Shown here piece by piece: positions 59,606 to 64,000 of a stretch of 64,000 nt of DNA (position 1 is the stretch's first letter; each line of letters begins with the position of its first letter). The position numbers were made by a program, and so were the translations under genes. This stretch comes from Micromonospora lupini. Lineage in GTDB: Bacteria; Actinomycetota; Actinomycetes; Mycobacteriales; Micromonosporaceae. A model generated the notes under the pieces. The model did no database searches. It was not told where the DNA came from and saw only the letters and a program-made list of their open reading frames with translations. Location of the stretch: positions 62,001-126,000 of the forward strand of contig NZ_JAPENL010000001.1 in NCBI RefSeq assembly GCF_026342015.1. The letters run 5' to 3'.

Positions 59606-61114
59606 CTATTCCAGGTGGAAGGTGGCCGAGGCGCGCTCGGCGCTCGTGCTGACCGCTTCCAGGTAGAGCAGGCCGTCGCGGTGGCGCACGTAGCGGCCCG
59701 GGTAGTTCTGCGACTCCAGGGAGAGCCCGGCGCTGTCGGCCAGGCCCGCTCGGCGCTGGAAGCTCGCGTCGCTGGAGAAGACCGACGAGCCGTCGTTGCG
59801 CGCGATGGACAGGGCGAAGCCGTAGTGACGCAGGTAGTAGCCCGGGAAGTTCGTCGACTCCAGCGACACAGTTGCACCGCCGGCGAGGCCGCCGACGATG
59901 CGGAACTGGGAGTCGGCGAGGTTGGCGACGTTCGGCTCGACCCGGGCCCGGTAGTCGTAGTGCCTGATGTAGCTGGTGGTCAGATCGTGCGACCGCAGCC
60001 GGACCGGGGTGGCCCCGTCGGGCACCGGGATGCCGAAGTTGGGGCTGCCGTCGGCGTTCCAGTACAGCTTCTGCAACCTGGTGCGCCGGTTGGGATCGTT
60101 GAGCGGATCACCGCTGATGTCGCGGTAGTTGCGGTCGTGGTAGACCAGGATGTCGCTCTGCCCGTCCTCGGAGACGGTGAACGAGTTGTGGCCGGGGCCG
60201 TACTGCCCGGTGGCCGCGTTTGTGGTGAACACCGGGTTGGGGCTCTTGCTCCAGGCGGCGGCGTCGAGCAGGTTCGCGCTTGCCGAGGCGCTCAGCATCC
60301 CGAGGCAGTAGTTGGCGTCCGTGGCGCTTGCGGAGTAGGTCAGGAAGAGGCGGCCGTCGCGCTGGATCACGGCGGGCCCCTCGGCGACCCGGTAGCCGCG
60401 GGTCTCCCAGTCGTACGTCGGCACGACGAGCCGGGTCACGGTGCCGGTGATCTGCCACGGGTTGGGACCCATCCGGGCGAGGTAGACGTTCGAGTTGGTG
60501 GAGATGCCCGGCTCCTGCTGCGCCCAGGTCAGGTAGCGCACGCCGCCCGCCACGAAGGTCGAGGCGTCCAGGCTGAAGGTGTCCCAGGGTGTCGTGATCC
60601 GGCCGCGTTCGGTCCACGAACCGGTCAGCGGATTGGCGTTCGCGTTCTCCAGCACGTACATCCGGATGCGCCACACGTCGTCGGTCCGGCCGGCGGCGAA
60701 GTAGACGTACCACCTGTTGTTTATGAAGTGGATCTCCGGCGCCCAGATGTGGGCGCCCATCTCCCCGCTTGTGTGCCGGTTCCAGATCGTCGTCTCCGCC
60801 GCCGTCGCCAGCCCTTGCAGGGTGGTCGCGCGCCGCAGCACGATCCGGTCGTACTGCGGCACTGTCGCGGTCAGGTAGTAGTAGCCGTCGGTGTGCCGGA
60901 AGATGTGCGGGTCGGCTCGCTGGTTGACAAGCGGGTTGGTGTAGCTCACGGCGGGTGCGGCGTGCGCCGGCCCGGCCATCGGCAGGCCCGCCGAGAGGGC
61001 GAGCACCACAAGCACGGCGGCCAGGACCGCGCGGGGGCGTCCGGCGCCACCGCGACCGGTACGCCCCGGGCCGGTGACTCGGCGGGCGGCGGCTTCGGTG
61101 CGGTGCAGCGGCAT
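59606..61114 (-). CDS. Secreted GH43 alpha-L-arabinofuranosidase with AbfB domain
   Basis: Predicted 502-aa secreted enzyme. A Sec signal ends near AHA|AP (residue about 53). The GH43 five-bladed domain starts with NQRADPHIFRHTDGYYYLTAT (catalytic base Asp) and includes WAPEIHFINNRWYVYFAA and YDWETRGYRVAEGPAVIQRDG (acid Glu). A C-terminal AbfB arabinose-binding domain has the repeated SYIRHYDYR, YYLRHYGF and RYVRHRDG motifs. The ATG at 61114 follows GGAGG. It attacks arabinan or arabinoxylan. A LacI-type site lies upstream. Confidence 0.94.
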   Translation of the reverse strand: MPLHRTEAAARRVTGPGRTGRGGAGRPRAVLAAVLVVLALSAGLPMAGPAHAAPAVSYTNPLVNQRADPHIFRHTDGYYYLTATVPQYDRIVLRRATTLQGLATAAETTIWNRHTSGEMGAHIWAPEIHFINNRWYVYFAAGRTDDVWRIRMYVLENANANPLTGSWTERGRITTPWDTFSLDASTFVAGGVRYLTWAQQEPGISTNSNVYLARMGPNPWQITGTVTRLVVPTYDWETRGYRVAEGPAVIQRDGRLFLTYSASATDANYCLGMLSASASANLLDAAAWSKSPNPVFTTNAATGQYGPGHNSFTVSEDGQSDILVYHDRNYRDISGDPLNDPNRRTRLQKLYWNADGSPNFGIPVPDGATPVRLRSHDLTTSYIRHYDYRARVEPNVANLADSQFRIVGGLAGGATVSLESTNFPGYYLRHYGFALSIARNDGSSVFSSDASFQRRAGLADSAGLSLESQNYPGRYVRHRDGLLYLEAVSTSAERASATFHLE

Positions 61115-61249
61115 CTGTCCTCCGTGACGTCCGTGCGCGAGAGCCGACCGGCCGCGGAAGCGGCGATCGACCCCGCGGCGCCCGCTGGGGAAGGAGCGCC
61201 CGCGAGCCGGGAATGTGACGAGCGCGTTGCGCCCACGTAACGGCCCAAG

Positions 61250-61263
61250 TGTTGGCGCTAACA
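61250..61263. promoter_or_regulatory. LacI-type operator upstream of the arabinofuranosidase
   Basis: TGTTGGCGCTAACA is a near-perfect palindrome with the GCGC centre typical of LacI-family repressors. It is 136 nt before the GH43 start codon. No LacI gene is in the window. Confidence 0.55.
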
Positions 61264-61342
61264 TCGACAAGTGTCAAGATGTTCCGGAAGTCGCGGGGTA
61301 CCGGTCCGGCGGGTGCGCCGACGGCGCAGGAGGAGGCCGGGG

Positions 61343-61858
61343 CTACTGCACCCGAGCCGGTCGCGCCGCCGTGTCGAGGAGGACCTCGTACAGGTGGAGG
61401 TCGCCGTCGACGCCGACGCGGCGGAACCCGGCGCGTTCGAGCGTCCGCTGGGAGGCGACGTTGTCCGCGGTGGTGTCGGCGACGACGTGGGACAGCCCGT
61501 GACCGGCCGCGAGGTCAAGCAGGGCCGCGAGTGCCTCCGCCGCGTAGCCGTGACCACGCGCGGACGGGGAGAGACCGTAGCCGACCTCGACGCATCCGTC
61601 GGCCGGCTGGCCCTTGAAGCCGATGCCGCCGATGGCCAACCCGTCGGCGGCCCGGGTGATGCGGTAGTGCCCGAAGGGGCGCTGGTCCCCGTGCGCGGCC
61701 GTGGCGTTGAGGAAGGCCCGGACCCCGTGGACGTCGCCGTCGAACGGATAGTCGTCGGCCCAGGTGTCGCCGACTTCGGGGCGCCGGCCGACGATGCGTT
61801 CGCCCTCTGCCGCGTCGATGGGGTGCAGGCGCAGTCGCGGCGTTCGCAGTTCGGTCAC
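61343..61858 (-). CDS. GNAT-family N-acetyltransferase
   Basis: Predicted 171 aa from the GTG at 61858; a TTG two codons earlier is also possible. LRTPRLRLHPIDAAEGERI is the RimJ/RimL-type start. VEVGYGLSPSARGHGYAAEAL carries the acetyl-CoA loop and VVADTTADNVASQRTLERAGF the C-terminal motif. No ribosome-binding site is clear. The acceptor is unknown. Confidence 0.88.
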   Translation of the reverse strand: MTELRTPRLRLHPIDAAEGERIVGRRPEVGDTWADDYPFDGDVHGVRAFLNATAAHGDQRPFGHYRITRAADGLAIGGIGFKGQPADGCVEVGYGLSPSARGHGYAAEALAALLDLAAGHGLSHVVADTTADNVASQRTLERAGFRRVGVDGDLHLYEVLLDTAARPARVQ

Positions 61859-62040
61859 GGGCAACAGGGAAGCAGCCCTGCTCGCCGGGGCACAAGCTGA
61901 TTACGGCGCCGGAGCCAGCCGGGCGGGACAGCGCAGGAACCTGGGGCGGGACGGGACGTTTCGCGGGCGCGGAACGGGTAATCAGGCGTGCCGGCGCGGC
62001 CGGCTGATGAACACTGTCACGGAGCAAGGGAGTGCGTGCC

Positions 62041-62754
62041 ATGCCCGATCCGGAGCCCACCATCGTCCTCGTGCACGGCGCGTTCGCCGACTCGGCGAGT
62101 TGGAACGGCGTGATCGAGCGGCTGGGCGCCGCGTACAACGTGGTGGCCGCCGCCAACCCGCTGCGCAGCGTCGCGGGCGACGCCGCGTACGTGCGGGATG
62201 TGGCGCACGGGACCGGCGGCCCGGTCGTTCTCGTCGGCCACTCCTACGGCGGCATGGTCATCACGCAGGCCGCGGCGGGCGAGACCTCGGTGCGGGCCCT
62301 CGTGTACGTCAACGCCTTCGCTCCGGACACCGGTGAGTCGGGGCTGTCGCTGTCCGGGAAGTTCCCCGGCAGCACGCTCGCCGACACCCTCGTGCAGTAT
62401 CCGCTGTCCACCGGCGGCAACGAGATGGCGATCGGCCAGGACGCCTACCACGCGCAGTTCGCCGCGGACTCGTCGGACGACGTCGCCGCCCTGATGGCCC
62501 GGACCCAGCGGCCGATCACCGAGCAGGCCCTGAGCGACGGGCTCACCGGCGAACCGGCCTGGCGATCGTTGCCGAGCTGGTTCGTCTTCGGCGACGCGGA
62601 CAAGAACATCCCGGCCGCCGCGCACCGGTTCATGGCCGAGCGGGCCGCCCCGCGCGGCCAGCGCGAGGTCGTCGGCGGTTCGCACGCGATGGCGGTGGCC
62701 CGGCCGGGCGAGGTCGCCGAGTCGATCATCGAGGCGGTCCGGGCCACCAGCTGA
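62041..62754 (+). CDS. Alpha/beta-fold hydrolase
   Basis: Predicted 237-aa protein. VLVHGAFADSASWNGVIERL is the oxyanion-hole region, GHSYGG the nucleophile elbow, and FGDADKNIP with GGSHAMAV supplies the Asp and His. It is like non-haem chloroperoxidase/esterase-type hydrolases. The ATG at 62041 follows AAGGGAG; a GTG 9 nt earlier is possible. No operon partner is clear. Confidence 0.92.
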   Translation: MPDPEPTIVLVHGAFADSASWNGVIERLGAAYNVVAAANPLRSVAGDAAYVRDVAHGTGGPVVLVGHSYGGMVITQAAAGETSVRALVYVNAFAPDTGESGLSLSGKFPGSTLADTLVQYPLSTGGNEMAIGQDAYHAQFAADSSDDVAALMARTQRPITEQALSDGLTGEPAWRSLPSWFVFGDADKNIPAAAHRFMAERAAPRGQREVVGGSHAMAVARPGEVAESIIEAVRATS

Positions 62755-62798
62755 CGCGACGCCAGCGGGCGGGCAGGCCCCGCGTAGCCTCCCCGTTC

Positions 62799-63257
62799 GT
62801 GGGGAACTGGGCGGTTCGGCAGGCGTCGGCGGCGGACGTCGAGGCGGTGGCCGAGTTGCGGTCCGTGGTGCTGCGGGCGGACCTGGAACGGCTCGGGCGC
62901 TACGACGAGCAGCGGGTGCGCCAACGGCTCCGGGACGGCTTCGCGCCGGCGCACACCTGGATGATCGAGGTGAGCGGCGCGTTCGCCGGCTGCGTGTCGT
63001 TGCGGCCGGCCGACGACGCGCACTGGTTGGAGCACTTCTATCTGGCTCCCCACCTGCAGGGCGGCGGCATCGGTGCGGCCGTGCTGCGCGGGCTGTTGGA
63101 GCGGTGCGACCGCGACGGCATCCGGGTCCGGTTGAACGTGCTGCGGGGCAGCCCGGCCCGGCGGTTGTACGAGCGGCACGGATTCACCGTCGAGACCGAG
63201 GACCCGGTGGACGTGTTCATGGTTCGTGAGCCGACCCCGGCCGGGCGCGACGACTGA
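62799..63257 (+). CDS. GNAT-family N-acetyltransferase
   Basis: Predicted 152-aa protein. NWAVRQASAADVEAVAELRS starts the fold, and LEHFYLAPHLQGGGIGAAVLRGLL holds the QxxGxG/A acetyl-CoA motif. ARRLYERHGFTVETED is the C-terminal motif. TAGCCT ends about 8 nt before the GTG, so the message may be leaderless. It overlaps no neighbour. The acceptor is unknown. Confidence 0.9.
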   Translation: MGNWAVRQASAADVEAVAELRSVVLRADLERLGRYDEQRVRQRLRDGFAPAHTWMIEVSGAFAGCVSLRPADDAHWLEHFYLAPHLQGGGIGAAVLRGLLERCDRDGIRVRLNVLRGSPARRLYERHGFTVETEDPVDVFMVREPTPAGRDD

Positions 63258-63312
63258 TCAACCGCCGCGGCCGCTCGCCACGTCGCGGTGGGAAGGCGGC
63301 TATGGTGCCGGG

Positions 63313-63909
63313 GTGGTGATCGCGGGGTGGCACGCGTGGGTCGGCTCGTTCACCGGCGTGGTGCTCATCACGGTGGCCGCACTGCCGTTGGCGGCGCTGG
63401 CGGTGTGGGTTCTGGCCAGCCGTCGGAGTGCGAACGGCGTCGCGGGGGCGTGGCGGACGTCGCTGGCCGAGTTCGGCATCGTGTACGGGACGCTGCCGTG
63501 GGTCTGGATGATCATGTTGCCGGGCTCCCGGGCGGGTGCTGTCTCCGGGCGACTGAGTCTGGTGCCGCTACGTGACCTGTTCACCATCCTCTCCGACGGA
63601 GGGCTGGTGACGCTGACGGGTCAGGTCGTCGGCAACCTGCTGGTGTTCGCGGCGTTGGGATTCTTCGCTCCGCTCCGGTTCGCGGCACTGGCGTCCGTAC
63701 CCCGGATCCTGGCGCTCGCGGCGGGCTGCTCGGTCCTGGTCGAGGCCGCGCAGTACGTCCTGCGGCTGGACCGGGTGACGTCCGTGGACGACGTCCTGCT
63801 CAACGCCGCCGGCGCTGGGCTGGCGGCGCTGGCGTCGCGCCGCTGGTGGCGCGGCAGGGCCGACACGGTGTCGGATCGGCTGCGACCGGTCACGGCGTCG
63901 CGACGCTGA
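63313..63909 (+). CDS. VanZ-family membrane protein
   Basis: Predicted 198 aa from the GTG at 63313. Five hydrophobic helices are visible, with LSLVPLRDLF, QVVGNLLVFAALGFFAPL and GCSVLVEAAQYVLRLDRVTSVDDVLLNAAGAGLAAL characteristic of VanZ. TATGGT ends 6 nt before the GTG, a leaderless pattern; a longer ORF from 63226 is less likely. VanZ proteins affect teicoplanin susceptibility in some bacteria, but most are of unknown role. Confidence 0.85.
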   Translation: MVIAGWHAWVGSFTGVVLITVAALPLAALAVWVLASRRSANGVAGAWRTSLAEFGIVYGTLPWVWMIMLPGSRAGAVSGRLSLVPLRDLFTILSDGGLVTLTGQVVGNLLVFAALGFFAPLRFAALASVPRILALAAGCSVLVEAAQYVLRLDRVTSVDDVLLNAAGAGLAALASRRWWRGRADTVSDRLRPVTASRR

Positions 63910-63915
63910 CCCCCG

Positions 63916-64000
63916 CTACCGGGTTCCGGCCTCGGGGGTCCACGGGAGGCTCAGGTGCGGGTCGTCGACGCCGCAGGTCTGCTTCACGAACCGCTGCCGC
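63916..64000 (-). CDS. C-terminal end of a gene cut by the window edge
   Basis: The minus-strand frame reads RFVKQTCGVDDPHLSLPWTP and ends at a TAG at 63916-63918. Its composition is protein-like and it ends just after the convergent VanZ gene. It is too short for a family call. Confidence 0.45.
   Translation of the reverse strand, partial: RQRFVKQTCGVDDPHLSLPWTPEAGTR

Overview
The window is high-GC DNA from an actinomycete, most likely Micromonospora or a close relative. The support is a strong third-codon GC bias, many GTG starts, SARP, TerD-type, GH43/AbfB and nSTAND-WD40 proteins, lipoproteins of actinobacterial style, and many probably leaderless genes in which a -10-like hexamer lies 6-8 nt before the start codon. 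The genus is inferred, not proven.

Region by region. (1) 138-10086, minus strand: a tight seven-gene operon encoding a SARP-type regulator, a TIR protein with membrane segments, a membrane Ser/Thr kinase, a helical protein, a ClpB-D2-like AAA+ ATPase, a radical SAM protein and a zinc-ribbon/FHA protein. Five of the six junctions overlap, four by exactly 4 nt and one by 13 nt; the sixth is a 66-nt gap. It looks like a multi-component signalling or conflict system and is the best candidate here for an undescribed system. (2) 10370-12571: a HIT protein, a small secreted protein and a lipoprotein. (3) About 12.5-23.5 kb: a patchy zone with frameshifted or truncated genes, a 3' tRNA fragment, a tRNA-like gene with a structured insertion in its anticodon loop, a TerD-related protein, and a cold-shock gene with a terminator-like leader. 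(4) 23.6-34 kb: metabolic genes, a 14-blade WD40 nSTAND ATPase, a divergent amidotransferase/ATP-grasp pair, and a FAD monooxygenase controlled by a divergent MarR with two overlapping palindromes. (5) 34.1-36.6 kb: an AbiEi/AbiEii-type toxin-antitoxin pair followed by a HIT gene. (6) 36.8-44.5 kb: membrane proteins, an unlisted 44-aa basic peptide gene, and a HelD-type helicase flanked by two related palindromes that resemble padR operator/start regions without a padR gene. A metallo-beta-lactamase-fold protein, an aldo/keto reductase and a decayed TMEM175 gene follow. (7) 44.6-47.7 kb: a PatB/MalY-type PLP enzyme and a GH15 enzyme. (8) 47.8-56.1 kb: a sulfonate/organosulfur operon with flavin reductase, ABC transporter, two LLM monooxygenases, an aldo/keto reductase and a vanadium-haloperoxidase-like protein. 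It is headed by a previously unlisted 31-aa leader peptide ending in two Cys-Cys pairs. (9) 56.1-64 kb: HAD and MpaB-type genes, a uridine-kinase-like P-loop protein, secreted SMP-30 and GH43 proteins, two GNATs, an alpha/beta hydrolase, a VanZ protein, and the C-terminal end of a gene cut by the window edge.

In the first operon, the kinase and the FHA protein suggest a phosphothreonine writer/reader pair, the AAA+ protein a remodeller, and the TIR protein a membrane-anchored NADase-like output. In the sulfur operon, the leader peptide would sense cysteinyl-tRNA supply, the ABC transporter would import organosulfur compounds, and the flavin reductase would feed FMNH2 to the two monooxygenases. 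Both readings are inferences from family knowledge and gene order. No CRISPR array, rRNA, intact transposase or replication origin was seen.
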